A stretch of DNA of 64,000 nucleotides, from assembly GCF_001010285.1 (NCBI RefSeq), contig NZ_CP011104.1, positions 744,001-808,000 of the forward strand. Reading direction: 5' to 3'. Position 1 is the first letter of the stretch, and each line of letters opens with the position of its first letter. Source of the stretch: Photorhabdus thracensis (GTDB lineage: Bacteria > Pseudomonadota > Gammaproteobacteria > Enterobacterales > Enterobacteriaceae). The notes below the pieces were generated by a model. It did not search any database. It was not told the origin of the DNA and saw nothing but the letters and a program-made list of their open reading frames with translations. Positions 44,696-53,149 of this stretch are shown one piece after another. Made by a program: the position numbers and the translations under genes.

Positions 44696-45640
44696 ACGCG
44701 CTGTGTTGCCGGACAATCTTAATGTTAGCCGGTTCCCTGTGAGCGCGTGGGGTGCAGTGAAAGGCAGACTGCGCGCGTCCCTGCGCACAGACTGCCTGCC
44801 CACCTTCTGAGTGCCCGGCAGTAAATGCCGGCCGCCCGGCGCTGAACATCGGCGTTCTCGGTGACAATCGTTGCCGGTCAGCCGCCATTCAACATAATGT
44901 GGCATTAAGCGAAATGGGCCTACACGGCCCACAACGCTTAACGGCACATTATGTCGGCACCGCCCACCCATGGGCGCTGCGCGGTTACCTTGGCCCCGGT
45001 GCGCGGCTGGCCGCCGGGTTGAGCTTCTCAGAGCAGTGTGGCGCACCGGGTTCGCCCGCTCACCCGCTGCTGTCAGCCCCAGAGCCAAAACCGGCCGCCG
45101 CAGTCGCCGCCGTCCGTGGCGGCTCCGGGGCGAAAATCCGCCTTAAACCGTTGTCGGTCAGTCCGTCAAGGTCAACCGCCCTGAAGGCAGGCCAGCAAGC
45201 TGGCGCAATTTATGGCCCCCGCCCAACCCTGCTGCACTGGCTGCGTCCGGCTCGCAGTCGCAGGCTCCTCGCTCGTTCCCGTACTCGCCATCTCCGCCCC
45301 GTCCGCCCCCGCGAGCGGGGGCTCCCCGCTGAAAAGCTTCACCTGCGGGCTTCGCCAGCCCGCACCCGGCCAACCCGCGTCAGCGGCGCAGACAAGCTGC
45401 ACCGCCGCCACGGGTTCCCAATAAAACCCGGTTCCGGCAGGCAAAGCGGGGCGAAACCCGGCGCTGACGTCGGGGAAAAAATGCGCTAACATCGGGAAAG
45501 TGCCCGTCGGGGCCAGTTGGCATGTTCTTTAACAGGGTGGGAAAAAACGGTGGAGAAAAAGGCTGCTAAATCAGGGGGAAAGGTCCGCTAAACTGTATGA
45601 TGGCGTCGGGATAGTCCCTAAGATAAGTACGGCTGTAGTA
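44696..45640. other. GC-rich structured non-coding region after the recombinase
   Basis: About 0.9 kb. Long overlapping reading frames exist on both strands but are low in complexity, without recognisable domains or ribosome-binding sites, and look like a by-product of high GC. Several strong hairpins are present: a large one at 44893-44953, GGCAG...CTGCC near 44762-44797 and GCCGCC/GGCGGC at 45106-45123. The last 17 bp are the IS701-type right end. It may hold the recombination site or a structured RNA. Confidence 0.5.
44893..44953. repeat. Long imperfect cruciform with nested hairpin
   Basis: CATAATGTGGCATTAAGCG (44893-44911) pairs with CGCTTAACGGCACATTATG (44935-44953), 16 of 19 positions, and the loop holds a second stem TGGGCC-TACAC-GGCCCA. 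Size, symmetry and place next to a tyrosine recombinase gene suggest a recombination site folded as single strand, or an RNA element. Confidence 0.75.
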
Positions 45641-46743
45641 CTAACCCCAGTCTGGCAATTGTCGATGAGTACCATTTACACCCAGATAATGCCGTCTACT
45701 CTGCTCTTGAGCTGGGAATGGGTGCACGTCCCGAAGGTATCCTGTTTACCATTACCACGGCAGGCAGTAATGTTATTTTAGCCTGTAAGCAGCACTATGA
45801 TTATTGCTGTCAGATATTGGAGGGTGAAGAACATAACACCCCACTGTTTGCCCTGATTTACGAGCTGGACGATGAGCACGAAATTGATAATGAAGCCCTT
45901 TGGATAAAGGCCAATCCCAATCTGAATATCTCCGTGGACAGTGCCGCTTTGCATGACACCATCCAGAAAGCGCGGGGCATTCCCTCACAATGGACGGAAA
46001 TGCTCACCAAACGCTTTAATATCTGGTGTCAGGGCGAAACACCGTGGATGGGTGAAGGAGCATGGAAAGCCTGCCAACTCGACTATGACGAAAACGACCT
46101 GAAAGGCTTGGAGTGTTATGCCGGACTGGATTTATCCTCCACAGGCGATATCACCAGTATTTGCTACACGTTCCCCGTGGATAGCGAACTGTTATTACTA
46201 ACCCGCCATTACTTACCGGAAGCCCAGTTACAGAATCCAGCCAATAAGAATCGGGCGATGTATCGTCAGTGGGCACAAATGGGCTGGATTCGCACCACAC
46301 AAGGCGACTGCATTGATTATGACCGTATCCGTGATGATATTCTCAAAGACAGTCAGCACTTTGATATTAAGCTGGTGGGCTTTGATACATGGAACGCCAC
46401 TCACTTAAGAACGCAATTACAGGGGGCTGGGCTGGATGTTGAGCCGTTCCCGCAAACCTACATGTGTTTTAGCCCTGTGGCTAAATCTGCCGAGGTGTTT
46501 GTTAACCGTAAGGTCATTCGTCATAACGGCGATCCGGTGCTCGCTTGGGCGATGTCCAATGTCGTGATGGAAACGGACGCGAACGCTAATATCAAACCGA
46601 ACAAGAAGAAATCCGCGAATAAGATTGACCCCGCCATTGCGCTCCTGATGAGTTTTGGTACATGGCAGGTTGAGCATGAAGAGTTTGCGTTTACCTTAAG
46701 TGAAGAACAGCAGCAGCGCCTTAAGGTGTTTAATGGGATATAG

Positions 46744-47017
46744 CGAAAAAAGTTAAGCGTTTATACTGATTCGCTTATTGAGTCAGATAAACCAATCGGT
46801 TAAAGTAGCCCAGCCATTGGCAAAATCCAATGGTCAGGGATTTGCAACCCTGTAGACACTCCACTGGTAGGATGTTTCTACCAGTGTGCCTGCGTTCGCC
46901 TTTTCTATGGCGGTTCAGGCAGGGGAGGCTTCGGCCTCGCCGGATGAGTGTCCCGGTATTGCAAACCCTGTCCGAATCGCCACCATCAATGATCAATTAA
47001 TGGAAGGGGTAGCAGGA
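46744..47017 (+). other. Spacer with a remnant of an Ash/Icd-like reading frame
   Basis: Between terL and the ner-like gene. The frame VPAFAFSMAVQAGEASASPDECPGIANPVRIATIN (46886 onward) resembles the C-terminal part of Ash or Icd-like proteins common in enterobacterial satellites, but a TAG at 46868-46870 cuts it off and no start is seen. Small hairpins are present. Identification is tentative. Confidence 0.35.
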
Positions 47018-47293
47018 ATGAATAACGTTAGAAATGACTGGTATCAAGCTGACATTATTGCTGCATTACGTAAGCGTGGTACGACCTTAGCGGCTGTTTC
47101 CCGTGAAGCGGGACTCAGTTCATCTACACTAGCAAATACTCTCAGTCGGCCTTGGCCTAAAGGAGAGTGGATTATTGCTAACTATCTTGAAATACACCCA
47201 TCTGAAATTTGGCCTAGTCGCTATTTTGATATGTGCGGTCAGCTTATTGAGCGAAAGGCTAGAAAAAATCCGACTAATAGTAGCCTAAGTTAA
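47018..47293 (+). CDS. Ner/Nlp-family DNA-binding regulator
   Basis: 91 aa from the ATG at 47018 (after GCAGGA). WYQADIIAALRKRGTTLAAVSREAGLSSSTLANTLSRPWPKGEWIIANYLEIHPSEIWPSRYF is the Ner/Nlp (SfsB) HTH family, used as early repressors by Mu-like phages and found as cargo regulators in satellites. It is the last recognisable gene of the argU island. Confidence 0.85.
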   Translation: MNNVRNDWYQADIIAALRKRGTTLAAVSREAGLSSSTLANTLSRPWPKGEWIIANYLEIHPSEIWPSRYFDMCGQLIERKARKNPTNSSLS

Positions 47294-47319
47294 ACAGATA
47301 TTTTCTTGTGGGGGACTAA

Positions 47320-48202
47320 GCACCTATCCCAAAAGGAATTGTCATGTTGTATAATATTCTAGAACGGATAATTTCTGAAGGTATAGAGAGTATGACAAAC
47401 AACAAATGGCGGCTCAGTGATGAGCTTTGGGAAAAAATGATGCCACTTATCCCCGAACATAAAACTCAGCATCCGCTAGGTACACATCGCAAACGGGTTG
47501 ATAACCGCGCCGCTATGGATGCCATCTTCTTTGTGCTCAGAACAGGCTGCCAATGGAATGCCCTGAATGCAACAGGAATATGCTCGTCAAGTTCGGCTCA
47601 CCGTCGTTTTCAGGAATGGCGTGACGCCGGCGTTTTTGAACGCTTCTGGCAGAACGGTTTGCTGGCCTGCAAGCACCTCGCGATCATCGACTGGTCGTGG
47701 TTATCACTGGATGGTTGCATGACCAAATCCCCTTTAGCGGGGACAAAAAAACAGGTCGTAACCCCACAGACAGAGGGAAACAAGGCGTAAAACGCAGCCT
47801 CATGACCGAGGCTAACGGGCTTCCTCTTTCACTCGTTGTTGGCGCAGCAAACACGCACGATATCAAACTGGTTGCAGATACGCTCGATGCACTTCAGACA
47901 GGCAAGCCGGGTAAAAAGGTCAGGCTGTGTCTGGATAAGGGATATGATGCTAAATGGCTGAAAGACTATCTACGAAGTCGGCATTACGAGCCGCATATTC
48001 AGTCTCGCAAGGAGGAATCAGATGCCTGCCAAAATACGGACTTTAAAGCTCAAAGATGGGTTATCGAGAGGACGCATAGCTGGATGAATCGCTTTCGTCG
48101 GATACTGATCCGATGGGAAAAGAAGGTCGAAAACTATGAAGCTATGTTACATTTTGCCTGCGGGATTATAGTCTGGAACAAAATCCTATTGGGATAGGCT
48201 CT
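47320..48202 (+). mobile_element. IS5-family insertion sequence (883 bp)
   Basis: Ends GCACCTATCCCAAAAGG (left) and, reading inward from the right, GAGCCTATCCCAATAGG. Flanked by TAA on both sides (47317-47319, 48203-48205), the TNA-type duplication of some IS5 groups. It is inserted in the left target duplication of the IS701-type MITE, so it arrived later. Confidence 0.88.
47392..48197 (+). CDS. IS5-family transposase, made by -1 frameshifting
   Basis: Two overlapping frames. OrfA starts at 47392 (MTNNKWRLSDELWEKMMPLIP, ...FVLRTGCQWNALN..., DWSWLSLDG with the first catalytic Asp region) and ends at 47790. OrfB continues TGRNPTDRGKQGVKRSLMTE...CLDKGYDAKWL...WVIERTHSWMNRFRRILIRWEKK (second Asp and Glu) to 48197. 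They join by a -1 shift on the A7 run at 47745-47751. This is the usual arrangement in the IS427-like group, so the element may be active. Confidence 0.85.
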
Positions 48203-48205
48203 AAT

Positions 48206-48327
48206 ACTACAGCCGTAGATACCAGAAAGTTGCATTTTCCTTGATGGTCACCACTCTGAGAAACCGCATGAATTAAGCTTTTCTATGAGTGTCTTTTCTG
48301 TTGAAAAAAGTAAGTACGGCTGTAGTA
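48206..48327 (+). mobile_element. 122-bp MITE with IS701-type ends
   Basis: Begins TACTACAGCCGTAGATACC and ends GTAAGTACGGCTGTAGTA, the same termini as the 8.77-kb insertion, with CTAA on both sides (48202-48205, 48328-48331). No coding capacity. It is a deletion derivative that the IS701-family transposase could move. Confidence 0.88.
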
Positions 48328-48842
48328 CTAAGCACCCCACTAGATATTTAGATATTTTCTTTTAATTAAGAAAATTTCAGTCACCTTGCGTTAAGAAATC
48401 TAAACTTACATCTCCATACATTAATAGATCAAAAGCTAAAAATAACTTTCTTAAGTCTGATTTTAAATTATCATTTTTAAATAATGGAAAAGCTTCTTCT
48501 TGAATATATTTCTTTAATTCATCTTTATTTATTGATTTTATATTTTTTATTATAACTAATAATTCTTTTTTATTTAATAAATTCTCGGATTTTATATCTT
48601 CGATTGAGCTAAACTCTCTCTTTGAGAATGTTTTATCCAGATGGACGGATTTAACTAATTTGTCTATTTTTCCATGTTATTTTATTCTTTTTTCTATTTT
48701 TTTTATTTCTTTTTTTGATATATTAATATTGTGAAAATCACAAGATTTTATTAATTTAGAGAAAGGGGTTCTAGCATGAGGAGAGTAGTCGATAAGAAAT
48801 TCAAGAGCTGATTTGTTGGGGATTTCATTTTTTTCAAATATA

Positions 48843-49939
48843 TACCCGCTTAACTTGAAGATGCAGTATTCATAACCTGGAAGTTGTCATTAATACGGCA
48901 CGACAGGTTCCCGGCCAGTTCCGGTAATATTTCCGTAAAAAAGCGATGTATTGCCTGCTTGAACAAGGTCGTCGAGGCGAAATAATGGTTATTCCTGACT
49001 TGTTCATTCATCACCTTCCACAGCCTTTCTATCGGGTTCAGATTCGGGCTGTACGGTGGCAGGTAATGAAGCTCAATATTCATCACATAAGCCCAGTCTT
49101 TCACCAGCCTGCTTCGGTGGTAACCAGCTCCGTCAAGGATAATATGAACCTTCTGACTGACCGGATAGGTTTCACGCAGAGCAATGAAAAACTCTGCGAT
49201 GTGATAACTGTCGATACGGTCATACTCGCGTACTACCGTTTTACTAATATCAGCCAGATTAAGGGCCCCCATCAGGTTCAGACGGGTACGGCTTCCCGTG
49301 GTTTTCACCGCGGTTTTCTGGCCTTTTCGCATCCAGCCATAAGCCAGTTTCGTCCCCTGCGTGGGATGGACGCCATCAATGAACAGGATGGGCTCATGGT
49401 CTCCGGCTTCCTGCTTGAGTTTCCCGTAGGTTTCTATAAAGGCCCGCTGCTGTTCCGCGTTGAACTTGTGTGGCACGCCGGTCGGCTTTTTATAACTGAA
49501 TCCCTGGTGGTGCAGCCATTTATTCATGCCGGGAACGGTGTAACGGATATCCCACGCTTCTTTGACAAGGCGGATAACCGCCTGTGTGGTGGGCAGAAGA
49601 TTTGCGGTCAGATAGGCGATAAGTTCCTGAGTCTGTGTTTCGCTGAGATGGCTCTGAGAGCCGCCATTTTCGGGCTTGATTTTACGGTGATTAAGGTAAT
49701 CGCTGATATGACGATGAACGGTCGTTTCATGAAGACGCAGGGCCTGAGCGATCATGACAGAACTCCAGCCCTCAGAGGCCAGGAGGACCGCTTTGATGCG
49801 ATCACACTCTCTCTTATCACGGCAGGTGTGATGGAGATGTTCAAGTTCGGCTTTTTGTTCATCGGTAATGAATATTTTCATGACAGATACCATGAACCTC
49901 ATTTGGGCGAAAATCAAGCAGTTTCAATGATTACGGGTA
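48843..49939 (-). mobile_element. IS630-family insertion sequence A (1,097 bp)
   Basis: Ends TACCCGCTTAACTTGAAG (left) and inward from the right TACCCGTAATCATTGAAAC, with TA duplicated on each side (48841-48842, 49940-49941). Removing it restores the reading frame of the host gene, which confirms the borders. Confidence 0.9.
48850..49881 (-). CDS. IS630-family transposase
   Basis: 343 aa from the ATG at 49881 (MKIFITDEQKAELEHLHHTCRDKRECDRIKAVLLASEGWSSVMIAQAL), with an N-terminal HTH, then the DDE domain: ILFIDGVHPTQ (Asp), VHIILDGAGYHRS (Asp), YLPPYSPNLNPIERLWKVMNEQ (Glu). It appears intact. Confidence 0.92.
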   Translation of the reverse strand: MKIFITDEQKAELEHLHHTCRDKRECDRIKAVLLASEGWSSVMIAQALRLHETTVHRHISDYLNHRKIKPENGGSQSHLSETQTQELIAYLTANLLPTTQAVIRLVKEAWDIRYTVPGMNKWLHHQGFSYKKPTGVPHKFNAEQQRAFIETYGKLKQEAGDHEPILFIDGVHPTQGTKLAYGWMRKGQKTAVKTTGSRTRLNLMGALNLADISKTVVREYDRIDSYHIAEFFIALRETYPVSQKVHIILDGAGYHRSRLVKDWAYVMNIELHYLPPYSPNLNPIERLWKVMNEQVRNNHYFASTTLFKQAIHRFFTEILPELAGNLSCRINDNFQVMNTASSS

Positions 49940-50824
49940 TATAATCTTCTAAATATCCAATTTCTTTCACTCTAATATAAACAAGTTGTTTATCACCTAA
50001 TGCTACGACTAAATTTTTACCAGAATTAGCATATTTTTCTAATTCATCCAAATCAGAAGGCGTGACTAATAAACTACCTAGATTTCCTTTCTCCCCTTCT
50101 TCTAGAATAAGTTGCTTTATTACCCTTTGATATCTAAGGATATCATATGGTGGCAATCCTTCATCTATGTTACTTATTTCATCATATATTTTTTTATAAT
50201 TATCTGTTTCTATAGATGTATACGTTATTTGTGATTTATCATCTGTCCTATGTGTTTTTAAAATATCCATTTCATTTTTTTTGAATTCAATAAAAATAAT
50301 TCTTTCAGCGGATTTTCTTTTATCTTCTTTTGGGAGCTGTGAAGAAAAATCAGTCAGTAGCTTTTTTACATTTCTATCTGTTAAATAAGATTTCATAATT
50401 GTGCTACACCCATTTTTTGTCTTCCTGGCTTTTGCTGTGATGAAAACGATGCCAAAAAGGCATCAACATAATTCAGTAACTGCCACATAAATTGACAACA
50501 ATGATTTCGCGTTATTGTCTCATGGAGCGATTGCCATAACCGTTCTATTTTATTTAGCCACGGTGAATAGACCGGTAAAAACAACAGGGTAAATTTTGGA
50601 TGTCGTGCCAGCCAGTCCTTTACCTTCTGACTTTTATGAATACAGTAGTTATCTAAGATTAATGTGAGGGTTTCCGCATGGGGATATTGATGATTCAGTT
50701 CATCTAACATTTTGATAAATAAATCAGAATTCTTTTTTATTCCTTTAACATAGGTGATTTGCTCTGTTTGGGCATTAAGGCAGCCCGCAAGGTAATGTTT
50801 TTCGTTTTTTCCCGGGGTGATAAC

Positions 50825-52067
50825 CAGGGCAACCGCATGAATGATTAAATATCACTCACATTAGCAAAACCCGCCTGTAATACTCGCTCCAAAAATTGGG
50901 TTTTCATCCATATTCGTCTACGCTTCGCTTTAATGCTTAATTGACTCGTTTCTTTTTTCAGCATGTTTAACGAAATACGTCGTAATATCGCGATGTTTTC
51001 CGCCGCATTTTCACGGTAAATTTGACAATCATCTTCCTTAAACGTCACATCAAGCACCCAGTGAAGATTATTCTCTATTTGCCAATGGCTGCGTACTGCC
51101 TGAGAAAATTGTTCTTCTGTCAGTCTGGCTGAACTGATGTAGTAACGGTACTCCAGACTGGGCAATTTGCCGTTTTCTTGCCTGTATCCGATTGTGACAC
51201 CCAGTGTTTTTAATCCCGTCCATTCCGGAAAATCGGTTTTGAATGTATCGGCATTCAGCACATGGCTTTCTCTGATTTCCAGACGACCATGACCCTGTTC
51301 TATCAACGCTTTTTCGGTTGTTAAGGGCAAAACGCGCTGGGCTTCCAGGGCTTTTTGAATGGCACGATGGAGACGTTTTTGGTTGTCTTTCACACTTAAT
51401 AAATAATCCGCGCCGGCATCAATAATCTCCTGAGCGATCTGCGTTTGGCATCCCATCGCATCAATGGAAATCAGCGCGCCTTTCAGTTCCAACAACTTAA
51501 TGAGTTCCGGGATTGCGGTAATTTCATTAGATTTTTTCTGGGTTTTAACCTGGCCGATGACCATTTTATTGGCTGTCGCATAAGCACTCACAAGGTGGAG
51601 AGCCGAACCGCGTTCTCCCGGGGCATAGGCACCCCGTAAGACTTTACCATCAATCGCCACTAATTCTCCCTGAGTAACCTGATGAACCGAACGCATCCAG
51701 TTGATAAAACACAGATTAAATTGTTCCGGATTAATCCGTGAGAGAAGCCGGGCAATCGTATCATCAACAGGGATCCCCGCCTTGAACATATTATGTTCAA
51801 GAAACCATTCATGGTGGCCTTCAATATACTCTTGGATCTCACTCCAACCATCTGCGCCGCCCAGAACAGCGCACAATGAGGCAAATAAAATATCGAATAA
51901 AGGGTAGGCGACTTTAGCGCTTTGACGGGGATCTTGAATGTCTGAGAAATGTTCAGTAAAAATATCAAAGCACATGGTTTTTGCTCTCAAAAAGAGAGTA
52001 TGAGATCATAACTATTACCGTCGGTCAAATCTGATTTTTTTAACAAAATATTCACGATCTTGCCCTG
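50825..52067 (-). mobile_element. ISAs1-family insertion sequence (1,243 bp)
   Basis: Both ends read CAGGGCAA inward (CAGGGCAACCGCATGAATG and CAGGGCAAGATCGTG). A 10-bp direct repeat GGGTGATAAC flanks it (50815-50824, 52068-52077). It is nested in the transposase gene of IS630 element B. Confidence 0.92.
50845..51975 (-). CDS. ISAs1-family transposase
   Basis: About 376 aa. FDIFTEHFSDIQDPRQSAKVAYPLFDILFASLCAVLGGADGWSEI (DDE_Tnp_1-associated N-terminus), VAIDGKVLRGAY (first Asp), ISIDAMGCQTQIAQEI (second Asp), YISSARLTEEQFSQAVRSHWQIENNLHWVLDVTFKEDDCQI (Glu). A full-length ISAs1/H-repeat type transposase; the ATG at 51975 is preferred over a TTG at 51990. Confidence 0.93.
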   Translation of the reverse strand: MCFDIFTEHFSDIQDPRQSAKVAYPLFDILFASLCAVLGGADGWSEIQEYIEGHHEWFLEHNMFKAGIPVDDTIARLLSRINPEQFNLCFINWMRSVHQVTQGELVAIDGKVLRGAYAPGERGSALHLVSAYATANKMVIGQVKTQKKSNEITAIPELIKLLELKGALISIDAMGCQTQIAQEIIDAGADYLLSVKDNQKRLHRAIQKALEAQRVLPLTTEKALIEQGHGRLEIRESHVLNADTFKTDFPEWTGLKTLGVTIGYRQENGKLPSLEYRYYISSARLTEEQFSQAVRSHWQIENNLHWVLDVTFKEDDCQIYRENAAENIAILRRISLNMLKKETSQLSIKAKRRRIWMKTQFLERVLQAGFANVSDI

Positions 52068-52864
52068 GGGTGATAACCCGTTTTTGTTGTCCTTTGAAGC
52101 ACCAGTCCGCGCCGATTTTCGGGTTTAAATCAATATCCACCTCATCTTCATAAAAAACGGGATGTTTTTCTGAAATGTTCGCTTTGGCTTCCGCGATCTT
52201 TGCCATTTTCTCATCGTATTCGGGATCAGGTTGTTTCACTGTGGGTGCCGCTCTACGCCAGACAATCCCCACCTGAGCAAAGTAACGATAAAGGACATTT
52301 TGCGTCAGAGAGAGGTTGAGTAATTCATTGAGGGTATGAGTCATGAGTTCAAGGCTCCAGCGAGAGCGGAGATAGCCTAACTTTTGGGGGGATTGCTGTA
52401 ATAAGAAAAGTAAGAGGTTATAGAGTGGGGAGAGATCCCAGACAACAGGTCGGCCAACGGGTAAACTTTCGAGTCCTTCCAGCCCATATAATGTAAACCA
52501 CTGAACCCAACGATTGACGGAAGAGCGTGCGGCATGAAGGGTCTTGGCGACATAAGTCACTGTCAATCCTTCATTGAGCATCAATAACGCCGTTAATCGA
52601 CGGGAATAGTTCTTATCACGGGTTTTATGGATAAGTTTTCTCATTTTCTGGCATTCATCTTGAGGTATAGGTGCTATGATAGGCATCACTCAGTCCGTGT
52701 TGGGGTTTGGGATTTTTCGCAATTGATCAGATCGCAAAAATCGGACTGAGTTCCCTCCAAGTGATCTATTATTTTGAAAAGTTATTTACTTCGATTAAAT
52801 ATAATTAACTGTCTTTCTAAAAAGTTTTATTTATTGAGTTAAATCTGACTTTTATATAAAAGCT

Positions 52865-53104
52865 TTAATCTATTTGTATTCTCGTTTTTAAATGGTCATG
52901 GCAGGTTAGGTAAATGTAAAATGAGCGGAGGATAGCATAGCTGATAAATGCATTAAACATGTTAGGGAGTAAGCTGTTTTTAGTCACCTTTCCGCGTGAC
53001 CAACCAAAATGCTTCTGTACAAATATAATAAACCTCGGTAACTTTAGCTTACTTGTAATAGGATCCATTGATCCCATTTCACCTTCTTGCAACACTTTGT
53101 GCAA
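52865..53104 (-). CDS. Unrecognised small ORF
   Basis: 79 codons (MHKVLQEGEMGSMDPITSKLKLPRFIIFVQKHFGWSRGKVTKNSLLPNMFNAFISYAILRSFYIYLTCHD...). No family recognised and no clear ribosome-binding site. It follows the degraded PIN gene on the same strand and may be another remnant. Low confidence that it is a gene. Confidence 0.25.
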   Translation of the reverse strand: MHKVLQEGEMGSMDPITSKLKLPRFIIFVQKHFGWSRGKVTKNSLLPNMFNAFISYAILRSFYIYLTCHDHLKTRIQID

Positions 53105-53149
53105 TTGGGGACTGTGATAGTATCCCGTTCATTCGTGAAATATTTTCCT

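Larger units (their letters stand above)
36874..45640 (+). mobile_element. 8.77-kb insertion with IS701-type ends and replication/recombination cargo
   Basis: Left end TACTACAGCCGTAGATA and right end TAAGTACGGCTGTAGTA are inverted repeats (TACTACAGCCGTA in common), flanked by a 4-bp duplication CTAA (36870-36873, 45641-45644), which fits the YTAR target rule of the IS701 family. Between the ends are a frameshifted IS701 transposase, an Rhs tip with a putative immunity gene, symE-like, XRE, CHC2/Toprim replication protein, iterons, a tyrosine recombinase and non-coding DNA. Either the whole unit transposed together, or a 1.5-kb IS701 was later split by cargo in its 3' region. Confidence 0.85.
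36311..46743 (+). pseudogene. Terminase large subunit, split by an 8.77-kb insertion
   Basis: N-terminal part (36311-36873): MNVWEQYAFDIENG..., Q-motif-like PIMLEPWQQF, Walker A VPRKNAKST. C-terminal part (45641-46743): NPSLAIVDEYHLHPD (Walker B/DE), TTAGSN, then the nuclease region with GLDLSSTGDIT, LVGFDTWNA and KIDPAIALLMSFG. Removing the insertion and one CTAA copy joins them in frame as ATIEGTNPSLAIVDE, a complete protein of about 550 aa. As it stands the packaging motor is broken. Confidence 0.92.
48377..50381 (-). pseudogene. AT-rich gene of unknown function, split by an IS630 and an ochre codon
   Basis: The minus-strand frame before the IS (50381-49942: ...VKKLLTDFSSQLPKEDKRKSAERIIFIEFKKNEMDIL...SLLVTPSDLDELEKYANSGKNLVVALGDKQLVYIRVKEIGYLEDY) joins exactly across it to IFEKNEIPNKSALEFLIDYSPHARTPFSKLIKS down to a TAA at 48677-48679, then remains open in the same frame (HGKIDKLVKSVHLDKTF...) to TGA at 48377. 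Its 5' end is lost at the second IS630. About 310 residues, lysine-rich, not recognised. Confidence 0.65.
50393..52689 (-). pseudogene. IS630-family transposase, interrupted by ISAs1
   Basis: N-terminal part (52689-52078): MRKLIHKTRDKNYSRRLTALLMLNEGLTVTYVAKTLHAARSSVNRWV (HTH) and YEDEVDIDLNPKIGADWCFKGQQKRVIT. C-terminal part (50824-50393): ITPGKNEKHYLAGCLNAQTEQITY, LILDNYCIHKSQKV and LPVYSPWLNKIERLW. They meet at the 10-bp repeat. The residues after VITPG in the longer upstream frame belong to ISAs1, not to this transposase. Confidence 0.88.
50384..52786 (-). mobile_element. IS630-family insertion sequence B, split by ISAs1 (net about 1,150 bp)
   Basis: Left end AATAAGATTTCATAATTGTG and right end, reading inward, AATAACTTTTCAAAATAATA, with TA on both sides (50382-50383, 52787-52788). 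Removing the internal ISAs1 and one 10-bp repeat leaves a normal-sized element. Its ends match those of the two 101-bp MITEs. A second inverted repeat (ACTCAGTCCG, 52692-52751) lies in its 5' untranslated part. Confidence 0.82.

Noticed and set aside
44893-44953. Integron attC site
   Set aside because: The cruciform lacks recognisable R' and R'' core sites, and the nearby recombinase has no integron-integrase-specific insertion.
44627-45492. Long overlapping reading frames on both strands in the GC-rich region (up to 196 codons)
   Set aside because: No recognisable domain, biased low-complexity composition and no ribosome-binding site; high GC with few stops explains them.
52015-52077. C-terminal residues after VITPG in the upstream IS630 transposase frame
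   Set aside because: The 10-bp repeat and CAGGGCAA end show that this part belongs to ISAs1; the true continuation is at 50824-50393.
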